Shown: one piece after another, positions 12,861 through 27,900 of the stretch
Position numbering within the stretch: position 1 is the stretch's first letter
Layout of the letters: the number at the start of each line of letters is the position of its first letter
DNA from: Onchocerca lupi
Lineage: Eukaryota > Nematoda > Chromadorea > Rhabditida > Onchocercidae
Direction of reading: 5' to 3'
DNA length: 64,000 nt
NCBI GenBank assembly: GCA_028564675.1
Contig: JAOVVO010000133.1
Span: 1 to 64,000, forward strand
Program-made: the position numbers and the translations under genes
Notes under the pieces: model-generated
Databases searched by the model: none
What the model was told of the DNA's origin: nothing
Seen by the model: only the letters and a program-made list of their open reading frames with translations

Positions 12861-15800
12861 ACGCAAGTACATCACGTACACGTAAAATAGAGATATGATA
12901 TATAGGTGGACCATGAAACATGCGAATCTACGTGCGTATAAGAAAAGAAAAATATATAAAAATAGGTATAAAATCATAAATAAATATTATGGGACATACG
13001 TGAATGTAAATACGATAGGACACGGGATATATTGAATATATAAGATATATGACATAAATTTAATGCATATAGTCATATATAAATCGTATTAAATATTCTA
13101 GATCACTGGACGTATAAAATAAAAAATAAGCGTTACGTGAAACAAGTCTGATATATTGTACAAATGCAAAATTAAAACGTTTAAAAATTTTTATAAGAAC
13201 AAGGTTGAGAAAAAAAAGTTTAAAATGTAATTTCATGCTGGCATATATGTGCGTACATATGCAATCCGATGCACATCCTTGAAATGAGTTAGTAGACAGG
13301 CGTGCATGCAAGAGACATGATGCATACACAGATATGCAAACACCCACATGCATGCACATGAACATACACACATACACATATGCGTACGCATGCATGCAAA
13401 CGCATATACATTTGCACATAACATACATGCATGCAGATTGTATATATACTAAAATGCGAAATGCATGCATCTGTAGACATGAATTTTAAAATTATAAATC
13501 AAAAAGTTAATTCCTTATTTTATTTTTTATACGCATGCATAGTCAAGAATAAAAGAAAATAAAAAAAGAAAAGGAAAAAGAGAAAAAGTTCCCATGAATT
13601 TGATATTTTATCATGAAAACGAAACTTCAGTGATATGATGTCATTAATCAATGCGTATTGTTATGATTTAAAACAAAAAATTTCTTAGATAAGGAGAGCA
13701 AAAAAAGAACGGATTTTTTTGAAAGATTTTAGAAAAATTCGCAAAAATTCAACAAAATAATATAGGAAATTAGAATACATACAAGTGTAATTTTTAATAA
13801 ATCTTTGTTTCTTGACTCATATTTCAATCAATATCTTGGCAAAACATCGATTGGAAAATATTTCGAATTCTCATTAGAATTCATTTTAGAATCTTAGTGC
13901 TCAATTTATTAAATTTCTAATTTGATCGAACTATGCAAAAAATGTAGAAAATATTTTAAATAGCAGTAAAAATTTTATTTCAAAATTATCAGACACAAAT
14001 GCAAAATATAAATTGATATTTTCATAAATTTTGCTTATCAATACCTGAGCATTTGAGAATTATATATTGAAATTTTGAAAAATTTTTCTTGCAGGAAACA
14101 TTTTCTCGATTATGCGCTGCACAATTTTTGGCATGAAATTCCACCTTTTCAGATTCATTAAAGATCCATCAAAATTTGATTCCTATCGATTCATTGTGAT
14201 TTGAATTTCTTTCCGTTATTCCATCCATTATAAATTGATTCTTCCTCTGAATCTTTCATAATTTGTGTTTAGTACTTGAATTAATATTAATTTATTAGTT
14301 GGATATAATTTCTGCTTGATATTTTGATATTTCTTATTAACAGAAGAGTAGCTATGTCTCATGTCTTTATTTTAGATTTTCTTAGATGTATCTTTTTCTA
14401 TTTTGATTTCAAATGAAACTAAAACCTTATATTGATTTATCCGAAATGCATTTGTGGCATTGATTAGCTGAAATTTGACAAATTCAAATTGTCCGTTAGA
14501 AATCGAATATTACATCGCATCTCTAAAATGCAACTTTTGCTGTTACTTCTTGAAAATTAAAATTTGAAAATCATTTGTCAAAATTTTCCAATAAATTTCT
14601 GATCCATTAATGATTATTTAATTTTAATTTTCAGTAAAAAGAAAAAGAACTGTTGCTATCTGAAACATTTCTGTTTCATTTTGCAATAATAGTATTCAAT
14701 TGTGAGACTTATAAAACTAATCCCTTCTTTTTTCTTTTTTTTTTTTGAAATTTATAAATTAAATCATTTCCATACAAATTAATTATTTGAGTATTATTCT
14801 CGATCAATTAAAACAGATACCATTTTTTGATTTTGGTAATGTTGACACTTCATTGTTTAATGTGCAGCGAATTCAAATAATTGATTGACACTTATCCATT
14901 TCTCCTTCATCCTCCTTCATTTCATCTTCATAAAACATGTTAAATCATTGTTTCTCCTAAATCAAAGAATAGCACTTGGAAGAATCAACGAGCAAATAAT
15001 TAATGATCGGATGAATAAATAAGCAAATGATTAGCAAGCAAATGAATATATATTATATAATAAGTACTGGACCAATATTTAATTGCTAATAAAAGATCAA
15101 AAATTTATGTGAATGGTTTATGGCATAATTATTAAAATTATCAAAAATAACAAAATTTATGCCGAAAATTTTGAATATTTGATAGATCAAATTGATTTTT
15201 ATCTTACAAAATTCGGAAAAAGTTGAAAATAATTAATAAAAAAAGATGAACTAAAGAGATGGGAAAAAAGATAGAAAATAAAAAGTTTCCATTTTTATTT
15301 ACTTCTTTACTTCTAAAAAGTGATCGATGTCATTTAAATATTAATTAGCTTAAAGTTCTTATAAATTCTTAATCATCTTGCCACGAAATTAATAACACTT
15401 TCTAATTTTTTCCAATATCTTATAACTTATTTGATTTTATATATCTCATTCATACAAAAGAAAGTACAATTAAATGTTTCTGAATAGAAAATATTTCAAA
15501 TTAATTGCTTCAAGCTACAGTTTTAGTCGAAAGCAATGACTGTTTTTTTTTTTATTCCTTTTGCAAAAGTGGTCAACTTTTTCATTGTCATAATATTTAT
15601 TCAAATTTAGAAATAATTTAGACTACATTTTTGTTATCAAACTATACCATATTGATGGCTTAGGAGAGGTTTTCGAAAATAAAAAAAGGATAATTTTATG
15701 ATACAATAATATTGAAAATACAAATACTAAAAATACTAAATAATGATAAATAAGTATTAAAGTAAGATTTGAGAGGTAGAGAAAGCGAAAGAAATTATAA

Positions 15801-16028
15801 CGAATTCTTTTAGCAAAAACGAAAGAAAGCGATCAACCTGAAAATGATTGAAAATTATATTTATGGACAATCAAAAGAATATGAATGAATGTTAGTTGGA
15901 TGAAACAAACTAAACAGCCATCGAAGTGACTCTTTTATCTATACGGTTAAAAGTGTCAACCGGAAAGCTGGCTAAATTGCCATCACAAACTAAAATGACA
16001 CATAATTTGCGTACATATATATATTTAT

Positions 16029-16048
16029 GTGTGTGTGTGTGTGTGTGT
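16029..16048. repeat. (GT)n microsatellite
   Basis: An uninterrupted TG/GT dinucleotide run of about ten units. Confidence 0.9.
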
Positions 16049-16599
16049 TTATATTTGTATTTGTGGATGGATCGAGAACGAACAAGGAATGATGACCTGA
16101 TAATTGCTGGGTAATTTACTTTCATTGCCCATCCAATATATCCCATTGCATGTTTTCTTAGCAACTTTTTTTTCCTATTTAATATATTTATGAAAATAAC
16201 AGTAATATTATTTGAATAATATATATTAGATGATCAGTAAGATGAATTTTTCAGAAGTTTCCCGATATATCCCATTAAAAATTTTTTTCTTAGTTACTTT
16301 TTTCTTCAATATTAAAAGTGACGATATTATAATAATGCACATACTAGATAATCAATAATTCATACTATTGGACTAGTTAATATAGACTATTTAATAATAT
16401 TAGTGTTATTATGTAATCATTTTATGCTATTTTTTCTTATCATTAGTTGAAATTTTTTATTAAAAAAGAAAATTTCCTTGAACTTTTTATTAGCAATAAC
16501 TTTTCTTCTCATTCTATCTTGTAATAATTGCAACCGTCTTACCTTTTTTTTTTTTTTTTTTTCCATAATTGTATGAAGAAACATTCATATGTTTCTATC

Positions 16600-16713
16600 G
16601 CTTGTAACATAAACAAAGAATTACTGTTCCGTCAATCAATATTTTTATTGATTTTTTTAAATCAATATTTTTATTAATTGACGAAACAGTGATTTTTCGT
16701 TTATGTTACAAGC
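16600..16713. repeat. MITE-like inverted repeat (long hairpin)
   Basis: Two arms of roughly 54 bases are inverted copies of one another with almost no loop. The left arm begins GCTTGTAACATAAAC and the right arm ends GTTTATGTTACAAGC. Both contain TTACTGTTCCGTCAAT-like and ATCAATATTTTTATT-like segments. There is no coding capacity. The structure fits a small non-autonomous DNA element or a palindrome born from one. Confidence 0.8.
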
Positions 16714-16979
16714 AATTATTAGAGAATATCCAAGTAAGTGTTTGTTTAAAATGCGAAAAGATTGAATTTTGATGAGAAGTAAATGAATTATTCCTTCCTG
16801 TTTATATTTGCTAATTATTATTAACTTGCATTTTGCATCGATTTGTTGCTGCGAAATTGCAGAGTTGCAAAGTAAATTAAAATATAATACAACTTTTGAG
16901 TATGGAATGAAAGGAAGAAAAAGAAACTCTTGTCATTACTTGAATTTGATTCCTTTTTTGCTCGTTCATAGTATGATGG

Positions 16980-17165
16980 ATTTTTGCAAGCCTCAATTAC
17001 GGACGGATTAACTGCGATGCAGTCTCAATGTGCCACACCCAGTTTATTGCATTCCGGCTTTCTGCATTATTATCCTTATTTTTATGTCATTTGTCGTCTG
17101 ACTTGTTGCGCGCATTTTGCATGCAGCCCTTCCTGTTATCATCGTCTTACTATTGCTTGAAATTT
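16980..17165. other. GC-richer, non-repetitive island of unknown function
   Basis: This is a short block with much more even base composition than its surroundings. It is open in one plus-strand frame for about 50 codons with many cysteines, but I recognise no domain and see no convincing splice or start context. It could be a conserved non-coding element, a non-coding RNA or a decayed exon. Confidence 0.3.
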
Positions 17166-19819
17166 CGAAACTAGTTGCAGAACTAATTTTTAAAATTCAG
17201 TAATTCTGGCAATATTTTCATATTGATCGATTCCAACGAACCATTTTAGGCTGATCAGTTCTGAGTAATACCCTATTAGATTTGAAGATTACAGTAACAC
17301 TTCCAAATTAACCAGTTTTAATAAAATTTCCTGATTTGGTTAATAATTGAAAGCTAAAAATTTAAAATTTGTTTCATTATAGCAAATAATTAAGTCTGCA
17401 TAAAGTAAAAATCACCAAGGTTTTCATGATGTGTTATTTTTTGGTAATTTTCCCGTTTATTTTATCATTAATAAACAGATTTATAACTTTTTCATTTTAA
17501 ATATTGTGTTTTTGAATTTTGCAAAAATCTGAACAGAATTTTTTTATTTGCACGAAATATAGATAATTAGAGTGAGTTTTGAACTTTCAAATAGCCATTT
17601 ATTCCTAACAATTTCTTTAACTGCCTCATCTCACATTCGATAAATCTAAACAAACAGTCATTTCTAATATAAAATTGAAATATGAATGTAATCATTTTGC
17701 AAAGAAAGTAGTAGTTTTTAAAAAGAAAAATATGTATATACAGTATTTTCGAGAAATCAAATTATTCATTGATGTTATCAAATAAATCATTTCTTAATAA
17801 TATTTATTGCCTATCATGCACTTTAATACAAGTTTTTTTCTTCTGTTTTTATGAAAAGACTATCAATTAATGTTTGTTTCATAATCAAACAATTTAAATT
17901 AGTTAGATCTTTCTACTTAGAAACAAAACTTTCTTGTTAAAGCAATTCTTGTCCTAAAAAATTGCGGTATTGTCTCACTTGTTAAATCAAAAATTGCATA
18001 ACATAATATACTGATACATATATACTTGTGTCCTTGAGGAATGTCACATCAGTAAAAGGCATGCATATGATCAGATTGTTCCTATGCCTGTTATCGTTGA
18101 TCAAATCTTATCGCCAATCGTAAAATGTCACCCATCACAAATGTAACACTTTGACATGTCCATCTGTCATTTGGTGGTAAGGTAGCGTTGAATTTTTTTT
18201 TTCCCATAAACAATTAATTGACTATTTCTTGTGAAAAATTCCTTGTTGATTGATTGAAATGTAGTGAAAAAGAAAAGAAAAAATGGAAATTTCTTCAAAA
18301 AATAAATAAAAAAGAAAAATAATTTTGTCGATTAATAATAATTATTTACTACTTTGTTATTTCAAAAAATAAGTTGTAATTTTTTAAAATTGAAAAATTT
18401 ATGGGAAATGATCATTTTTATTGACAATTCATTTATTTATGATATGATTAATCCTATATTGCATGATTTGATTTTCACTTGCTTTTTCTCGTTTTCTTTT
18501 TTTACTTTTTTATTTATCACTTGATTGATTACAAATCAGGCAACTAAAGGCTAGGCTGAACAAATAATTTAATGAGCCAAGCATGATTATTATTATTGAG
18601 ATGTGCGGATGTTTGTTACTGCTTAAAAGAAATTTACTATTATCTATTTATTTGACGTAAATTTTAAGGTATTATCCGAAATCGTTCGACCGGAAAACTT
18701 TGAAGTTCCTTTTCATTTCTGCTATGGATACGATAACTTCGAAGAATAGAAGAAGGAAGGAAGTGGTAACAGATCTGAAATTTTACCGTGCTTTGTAATA
18801 TTTTTGCTTCTTCATTTCCCGATTTTTCTCTGGGGACTAATTTTTCATTTATTCAACAGGATAGAAAATCTGACAAGTTTTGAAATCATTGCCTCTTAGA
18901 GAATGGCATGAGAAAATTTCGCTTATCATATAAAAAATTGAAATTTCATAATTAAATAGGTAATTTGTTTCATTAACTTTTACCGTGAAATACTTTGGGA
19001 AGAAAAAAGTAATAATATTTTGAAAGAACAAAGATAAAAATTACTAAAATTATTAATGACATTATTTCCAAGTGTTCTGATGCTTATCAGTTAATGTTCA
19101 TATTTTTATCAGTTAATTTTTGCATGTCGTTCAATATTAATTATCGATATTTATTTAATAGTTGAAAATTCTAAAATTTTTCATTATAGTTTTAAATTTC
19201 TGAGATTTATAAAAGAAATTGGAAATCTAGCATATTAATTTTAATCAAATGTTCAACTTACTTTACAAAGCCAGAATTGATCATATGATATTCATGATCA
19301 TTCGTGTTTAAGTCAACCTTTTATTTCATAAATTATTCAATTAGCATAGAGAGTCTCACAAGTTTAAATTTTCTTTTTTTTTCTTTTAATTTTTTACAAA
19401 ACGATATCAGAAAATTAAATTCACAACATCATTGTATACTTTCAGTTCAAATTTTTTCAATATCATCTCATTATTATTTTTTTGCAAGTAAAATTATAAC
19501 TTTTACAAGTCAAAGAAAAAAATTACAATTTTTCCTTTCAAATCAAAGAATTTAGTCTTACCAATTAAAAAATGAAAATTCTGTCCGATCTGAATAAAAT
19601 TTAATTTTATTTTAATGAAGAAAAAAGCTTTTACCACACAAAATTGAATTGCATATGGTAAAAATATGGTTTGAATTTTTTTTTAACCATACAATAAAAG
19701 GATGTTTTCAAACACTAAATAATTTGTAATCGCTTTTAAGTATCTCTTCTTCTGAGCAGAGAAACTTGACTTGAACCTTTCAAGTATCCACTCAAATGGA
19801 AGATAATTCGGTGAGTTCA

Positions 19820-20165
19820 CTTGCAAAATTACTGTATCAGTTGTGTATGTATTTTGCATGAATTTTTCGGATGTACCTGGAGACACCCCGTAGTTTCAGT
19901 CTTTAATCGGACAATAGGACCAGGTAGTCGGACAGGTAGTCGATTGTACTCGACGAGATCGAGTAATTGTTGCATCGCATCAGGGGACAGGTACAGGTAC
20001 AGCAGGTACATTGCCATGCATACATTCGACGACACATGTTCCAACACAACAGGGGGTGCTCAATCCGAGATATTCCTCCTTCCCATGAACCTCTTCATCC
20101 ATACTTCCCCAAGTTGGCACCGACAAAATTACCGTATCAAGAGAAGCAAGTTGACTGAATACTGA
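19820..20165. promoter_or_regulatory. GC-rich island with five CAGGTA motifs (candidate enhancer)
   Basis: This is the most compositionally distinct block in the gene-free region. CAGGTA occurs at 19921, 19933, 19988, 19994 and 20003; the first two are CAGGTAG. Open frames of 60-115 codons exist on both strands and overlap, as expected when a GC-richer block lacks stop codons, and none shows a known domain. A cluster of one hexamer is more suggestive of transcription-factor binding than of coding. An unrecognised exon on either strand is not excluded. Confidence 0.35.
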
Positions 20166-23100
20166 GGGAAAGTGAAAAAAAAAAAGGAACAAATGATAAA
20201 ATAAAGAATGAAGAGAATTGGAGGGACTAGAAATAAGCTTAAAATCAAATAGGAAAGTACAAAATAAATTTTTAAAATTAATTAAAATTTAAAATATGAG
20301 AAAGAAAAGATAGAAATTAAAGATTCTGAAAAAACAAATGATAATAGGATATAATTAAATTATCAGAAAAAGAAAAATAATACTAATTATAATTCCAAGA
20401 CAAACCAACTTTTCTGGTTGACAAAAAGCAAAATCATGATACAATATTAGTAAAAAGTTATGTAGAATAGTTTTAAAAATAGTAAAACTAAATTGTTTTT
20501 TCTAGCCAAATCAGAATGGGTACCAATTAAAATTTTTAAGGTTTTGTTTAACGGCCTTTCTTCTTTGTTTCTTTCCAAAATGAAATTAGTGCAAATCACA
20601 AAATTCAGATATTATTTTATTCGGAAATTTTTTCTTTTCTACTCAAAATTAAGGACATTATTGATTAAATTTATTCTTTCCCTTCTTATTAGCTGCAATA
20701 TAATCTGATAGCGTATATGCAATATTCAAGTACATATATAACAAGTTTAGATAGATATTATATAATATATCGAAATACTTATATATAAATAATATAAATT
20801 AAAAAATAATATAAATATCGGGAAAAACTTGGCATAGTACTAATTACCGATGGAATCATTAATCAACAGAATGAATGCAAAAAGAATGAGAAGAATGAAG
20901 TGCTAATTGTAAGCCAATTATTTATTCACGCTTATTGTCCAAGGCATGAATCTTTTTGGCCAAGAGGTCAACCAAAAAAAAAAAAAGAAGCCAATCATTG
21001 ATACTAAGTTATCAATAATTTTCAGCTTTTCGACATCAGTCAAAATAAATTTGGATGTCATTTGCAAATTTATCTGAGAAAGTCTACATTTTACCAAGGA
21101 TATGATGAGAATTTTTTCAAATTAAATCCCATGACACTTTGACCTTTTCTTTTAACCTTTGTGTTTTCCCACCTTCACTTTCATTCGTAAAAAAAGATTA
21201 AAAGAAACTTACCGATGACCAGCATATTGTCGAAATGAAAACTATGAGAAATTTCTCATATGTAATCTTTTTGAACAGAACATTTTAATAATGTCTAATC
21301 TCATTCATTGCGTTCCCATCAAAGAACAAAAACAATTGAAATATGAAAAATATTAGAAATAAGAATGAAAGTGATGAAAGGAAAGAATTTTTGGCTAAGA
21401 AATTATTGATCAAAAAATATGAGCCAATCAATTCGATCGAGCAAATGGTGGGAAGGAATTGTGCGCATAAATAATTGTTTTTGAGAGAAGAAAGTAATTT
21501 TACAAGTTGAAATAATATTTTGTAATATTGAGGGAAAATCTTTTAACAAACATACAAAATATCGATTTTTTCCTTTTTTTTTCTTGATATTTAGAAGCGA
21601 GAAGAGATGAGGAAATATCGAAGTTTTGTCAAAAAATTTGCTTCGTTTCAAGTTTTTACAAATTATTAATGTAATTAAAAAGTAATACACTAATCATTAA
21701 TTATTTCAATATAATTGCTTGAAAATCTTAAATAAGTTTTTTAGAAAAAATTGCGACATATTTATTTAATTCAGCAGTTTATTGCATGATATAAATATAG
21801 CATTAAAATAAGTAATATTTCAATGTAAGAGTAAGACTGAATTGAAGATAATTAGTAACAATACATTTGATTAGATACAATTTGATATTCTTTGCAGGAT
21901 TAATATCATTTTTCAATTTATATTGAAAATATGAAACTATTTATAAGTCTGAAATATAATAATAATCAAACATTTGTCATTTTAATCTATCATCCAAATT
22001 TTGATTAATAAAATTCTGAAATAATTACTGCATGATTTCTGTATGATAAATATTATATAAAACATGATACTATAGTTCATATTTTTTCATAAATTTTCAA
22101 TGGATTACTTTTTTTTTCACATCAATTCATTACTTGTTTCTCTCCATTATTACGGTAAAACATCCTCTATCTGGCAACCTTTTTCATAAATTATTTTTCA
22201 AAAAAATCAAAATTCATTTTTGATATTCGAAATGTTTCGATTTGTACAAATGTGTCTGTGTCTGTACTGTATGTCTGTGTATGTATGTATGTGTGTATGT
22301 GGAAGTATTGGAATTATTTGATTTGAAATGTGTGGAATTGTGGATGAATTATAGCTGTAGGGTTGAGGTAGAGGAAAGGCCAGGGTTTGGCATCCCATTT
22401 TAATTCAAACATTGCTCCACGAGGACCTTGACTACTGTAGCTCGTTGCTTTCAAAATTCGTCCTTGTAATATATGCATTCATCATAAAATCCCTTCTCTT
22501 TTATCTATCCTTTACTTTTCACTTCATTTCATACCACTTTTCAATCAAATCTTTTGTTGACAAAAAAAAAGAAAAAAAATTTCAGTGATTTGGAAAAAAA
22601 GTACCTTTCTTTCCATTTTTTCCTGACTTTCAGGGGGTGATTTTCACCAACAAATATTGAATGAAAATGAAAGATGAAATTGAAAAAAAAAAGAGACGCA
22701 AAAGAACAAGTTATAGAAAATCAAAAATTTTAGTATGAAAAGTTTAAAAAATGAAATATCAAAAAGAATGCGAGGAAATGAGAGACAGTCATAACAAATA
22801 GATAGAATGATTTAGTAAAAGTTAAATATTCTTATCTTTTATAGATTGTTTGACTAATTTAAAGAATTTAATAGACAACCAATCATTAAATAGCGAAAAT
22901 AAAACCAAATTTACATCACTGAATTTGAAGTTAAAAATTAAAGCAATCAAACTGAGGCAGCAACTCTTATAATTAATTAATCACATACATATATGCATGG
23001 ATACGTGTACATTAACACATACATACATCGTATCTATGCATGTACACACTTACATGCATACACATACACTTACATACATAAACGACTCGTGATGGAAGAT

Positions 23101-23452
23101 AATTATTGTCCATCAAATAAGAGGTCAAATGTCATGAGTAATTAACAACCTTATTGTTTGTCTAAAAAAATTGGAGAAATTTCATGATCAGCTTGGAATG
23201 GATGTGGATTTCACAAGTGAGACAGGATAATTACCTGTATCTTCCTAATCCGTTGAGTAAACAGAAAAGTGTGGAATGATTGGATGCAATTATTTCTCTT
23301 TCCTTTCTTCTCCTCCTTTGAATTGTGAAGAATATAATCATTATTGATGATGCCGAAGATGTATGCATCGGGTAGAGAGGGATTTTGAAAATTCGCATTT
23401 TTTGACATTTAAGGAAAAGCGAAATTATTGCAATTAGCAAAAGAGAGGAAGA

Positions 23453-23455
<3 letters not shown>

Positions 23456-23484
<29 letters not shown>
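23456..23484. repeat. (GA)n microsatellite
   Basis: A near-perfect GA dinucleotide run. It lies inside a spurious minus-strand open frame whose product would carry a Ser-Leu repeat. Confidence 0.9.
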
Positions 23485-23487
<3 letters not shown>

Positions 23488-24803
23488 AAGACGAAAAATA
23501 ATTTGGAAAAAGCAAAAAACGAGAAAATCCTTTGACACTAAATGCCAGGGAAGGAATTTTGAGATTCGTCGTCATCGGATCATTGTCATCAAGTTTATAG
23601 GTCAACGGTCCATCAAAAAGGAATAACAAACAATACAGGTGCGTGCTACTACTATTTATCACTAATTCCAACTTCTACTGCTGCTATTATTACCATTGTT
23701 ATTTGAGGGCTTACATAAGGGACCAGGTTTTTTTTCTTCTCACTATTCGTGTAAATATTTTTTGAGTTCAAATTCGAATATTAATTAGCAATATATAAAA
23801 ATTAAGCATCAATAAGACAAGTTTAGTGGAAAAGCAATAGATAGTGAAATTAATGAGTAGTATATAAATAGAAAGTAATTACTGATAAATAGATAGTATA
23901 TTAAGTTACTACTAAGTTAAACTACATGATAGTTTAATATTAGATACAATATCATTGAAAGAAAGAGATAATAATTATAGTTTTTCTATAAAAATTAATT
24001 AATCAATAGTATGAAAAATTGATTGGTAGTATCAATTTCCAAATAAAATCGATTAATTTGATCTCAAAATATAGCTATTCTTGATTCTTTTTTTTCAAAC
24101 ATTTAAGATACTTTTCGTTCATTTTCTTTTCTTTTTCATAAAAATTCTGCGATTAAATATGCTAATATTTAATGGTAGTCTGTAAAAATATTGATGGATT
24201 TAAATGTTTTAATTTAATTATTATGTGTCAAATTTTCTCAATTTCTTTTCAATTTTTTAACAATTTTTTAAATTTTAGCAATACTTACTATTACTATTGT
24301 CACCTATTTTCATTATTATTGTGGTTATCATCTTTGTTATTATTATCCTGATTGTTATTGTTGCCATTATTATGATTATTATTACTGTGATTTTTGTGGT
24401 TTTGTGTTAATTATTATTATTAATTATTGTAAGCATAATTATATTGTTACTATTATATTGTTATTATCAATGTTATGACACCTTTAAATATTCGAAAAAC
24501 TCTTAAGAGAATATTTGCTGCAGTTGATATCAATAATAAATATTTCAATTCTTTATAATTTTTAATTATCAATTAATTCCTATCAGTTCTATTCTTTTCT
24601 GTCCTAACCTATAAATAATATCAGAAGAGAATGGATAGAAATGATTTTATTCTCTTTAATTATCATCCACAATATTGCAAGAGTTAATTGTCGAAATCGA
24701 TATTTATATATTGCGATTGCTGGCATTGGAAATTGGAAATTGACTTTTGATAATTATTAGGGATGAGATGATTTTATATAACTTGACAATCATGATGATG
24801 ACG

Positions 24804-24902
<99 letters not shown>

Positions 24903-24920
24903 TAATAATAATAATAATAA
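24804..24920. repeat. (TAA)n trinucleotide microsatellite
   Basis: A long and nearly pure TAA/ATA repeat of about 117 bases with a single phase break near 24900. It is the longest simple repeat in the window and is flanked by more degenerate AAT-rich sequence to about 25030. Confidence 0.95.
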
Positions 24921-27900
24921 ACAAATAAAATAATAATAGCAATAGTGACAGTAATAGTAATAATAATATTAATAATAAACAATAAATAGTGACAATGCTG
25001 ATAATAATGATAATGATGATAGTAATAGTAATTATCGTTGTTATATATTCACATAAAACAATTTCATTTCTTTTCCGTTGACAACCCATCTTCGATAGTT
25101 TTGCTAAATTTTAATTTACAAAAAAAAAAAGAAACAAATGAAAATTGAAAGTTTTCGAAGCTTTGTATTGATTTTATAATTATCAAAAAATATATTTAGA
25201 AAATAAAAAAAAAAAGAGAAACAACGGACGTTGTAGTAAAGCCATAATGACGAATTTTATCACATCGTTGCTAGAAATGATGTCTAAAATTATTAAAAAA
25301 TAATTTGTACTTCATTTTCGATCAATTTGAGAATTAAATTGCCTATTCTTATAATAATTAATTATCATTCAAAAAACATGTAATCACTGTATTTGCATAA
25401 TGCTTTTTGCTCGTCAAATATTTTCATGCATGCATTTCAGGTGCAAACAATGCATGCATTGCAATTAAAGATTTTTATATGTATTTGCCCGTTATTATAT
25501 ACTGTCTGTCTGCAACTAATTACACCCAAACCTTCAATAATTCGAATTTTAAATAATGAAACGAGCAGATGATTGATAAATAATATCAGTAATTTATGAT
25601 GAGAAATTGGAAACAAAAAAAAAGAAAGAATTTTTTCTCAATGTCAAATTTTTTCAATGTCAATTTTTTCAAAAAGAAACGATAAATGAGAGAAAATTTT
25701 TAATAGCAATAAAGTGGATTGAAATGATTTGATAGCGATTATCACTGTGTTATACATTTATCAGTGTATTCTCTGTTGCACAGTTAACAGTGGTAATAAT
25801 TATTTTTTCATTATCAATTATTCATTTTGGATTTTTTCTTTTCAAGATCATTAACGGTAAGTTAAAAAAACTGAAATATCTAAAATATAATGGCGAATTA
25901 TAAATCTCAGAGGATTAAAATTACTGAAAATAATCATTCTTTATGATCAATTATCCATTTTAGATTTTCTTAATCATTAACTTTAATTGAACTAAAACTG
26001 AAAAATACCTACTAACAGATCCCAGAAAATCGATAATTTCAAAAATACAAACCCAATTGACAATCGTGTCTCTCTTTTTTTTTTTCTCATCTTGTGGTTT
26101 AAAATATGACAGGTGAGAGGAACATCTTCTTGATGAATCTATCAAAAAATGCTATTATTCGATGACCATATGTCTTTTATATTTCATGCTTTTAAAGCCA
26201 TAAAGAATAGCAAGAAAAAATGCGAAAAAAGAAAAAAAAAATTCAAAATTTAAAAGAAAAAAATCTTATTCCGTTTTCTTTTCTTTTTTTTTTTTTTTAT
26301 TACACTTACTATTTCTCATGTCTATTCAATGTTTTTTCCTCATCTTTTTATGCTTTATTTGTTGATTTGAATGATTTTCACTCATTTTTTCTTTCTCTTT
26401 CGAATGTGTGAAATTTGGATAAAATGGAGTGAAAAGGATGGAAGAAAATGTCACGAAAGGAGGTCATAACCTCCTTCTTTACTGCCTGAAATTCCATTTT
26501 ATGAGCTGTTTTTATGTGAGTATATTCCTTCCTTCAACCGTTATATGTTCATCTACCAATAAAAGTAACTGAGTGGATGAATGAATGGTGAAGGAAAGGA
26601 AGAGGAAAATGAATGAATGAGAGAGGACAATGGAATGAATGAATGAATTCTTTTTTTTTCTTTTATTTTTGAAATAAACTTTCAAACAACCTTAAATGAA
26701 CTTCGTATAGACCGGTCGTAAAAAATTTGATCACTGAATGAAGTATTATTTGAATAAACGTTGCGAAATTTTTTAAAAATAAGAAATGATGAATGAGTTG
26801 AAAGAAATTTGTAAAATTAAGTAATTTTGAAATCTCAATCTTCTCGCAACAATTCATACGTACATATTAATTAATATTATTTGATAAAATTTTTTAACAG
26901 TAAAAATGATAAGTAAATTGGAAGATTGACTAAATGTTAAAATATACAAATGTTAATGCTTTTCCACAACAATTCATATATTTATTTGCTCAAATTAATG
27001 ATGATTAAATACTTTTATGAATTATCATGAAAACTTAATCATTTTTAATTAATATGGATATTAATTGTTATGAAAAAAAAGTCTTAAAAATTGCAATTTT
27101 ATATGGAATCAAAAAGGATATAAAAAATGAAAGTTACAAATATTATAGTTTAAAATTAACAAATGAAGAAATACACCAAGAAGTGAGAAATAAATGCTTA
27201 ATACTTATTTATTTTATTAATCAATTTTGAATCGAATTTCATTTCTGCAGTCAATTTTAGAACTTAAAAAATACTAATCGATTCTAGCTGAATATATTCT
27301 TGTAACTTGGAAATGATGATTGAAAAATGTGATTCTGTAAAGATACCGTAATCATAACAGTGAAATGTTGAAAACCTTTCAATTGTTGGGTAAATATCCA
27401 ATTAAATGGTATCACACTTTTAAAAGAACTTGAATGACTACTTGAATATGATTTATTTGAACTCATCAACTCCAATCAGATTAACAATTATGCAAAACAA
27501 CTGGAGAAGCACTTTTGGATCGGTAATTTTGGAGTAAAATTACTTGCTTATTGAATTTATCGTTCTTAAAACATCATCTTTTCACCTTTAACCTTTTAAA
27601 ACGATAAATTTCCATGACAAAAACATTCTTTGATCCAATATTTATTAAATGCGAACATTAAATTATATTATCCTTTTTTGAAATTTTATTCAACCGAAAT
27701 TTTCAAAATCTTGCAAATTTTTATTGCCATAATAGAATTTTTTTGATGAAAAAATATTATTCAAAAATAATAAATTGAATTTGTTATTTTAATTGGCCAA
27801 AATTCTTTTCTTCATTATTCATTTTCTTTACAACGATAAAATTTTGCAAATATATTATGAGTTTAAAATTTTTTATGTTTAAAAGATTTTTCATTAATTA

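Noticed and set aside
12522..12890. 122-codon plus-strand open frame upstream of the homeobox gene
   Set aside because: No domain and no supporting splice or start context; the base composition is explained by a promoter-proximal region.
13060..13480. Cys/Met/His-rich minus-strand frames of 63-136 codons
   Set aside because: They translate an ATGCAT/CACATA microsatellite-like stretch and have no independent evidence.
23231..23671. 146-codon minus-strand open frame
   Set aside because: It reads through the (GA)n microsatellite to give a Ser-Leu repeat, and it has no domain, splice context or conserved motif.
24704..25089. Poly-Ile and poly-Leu frames
   Set aside because: Pure products of the (TAA)n repeat.
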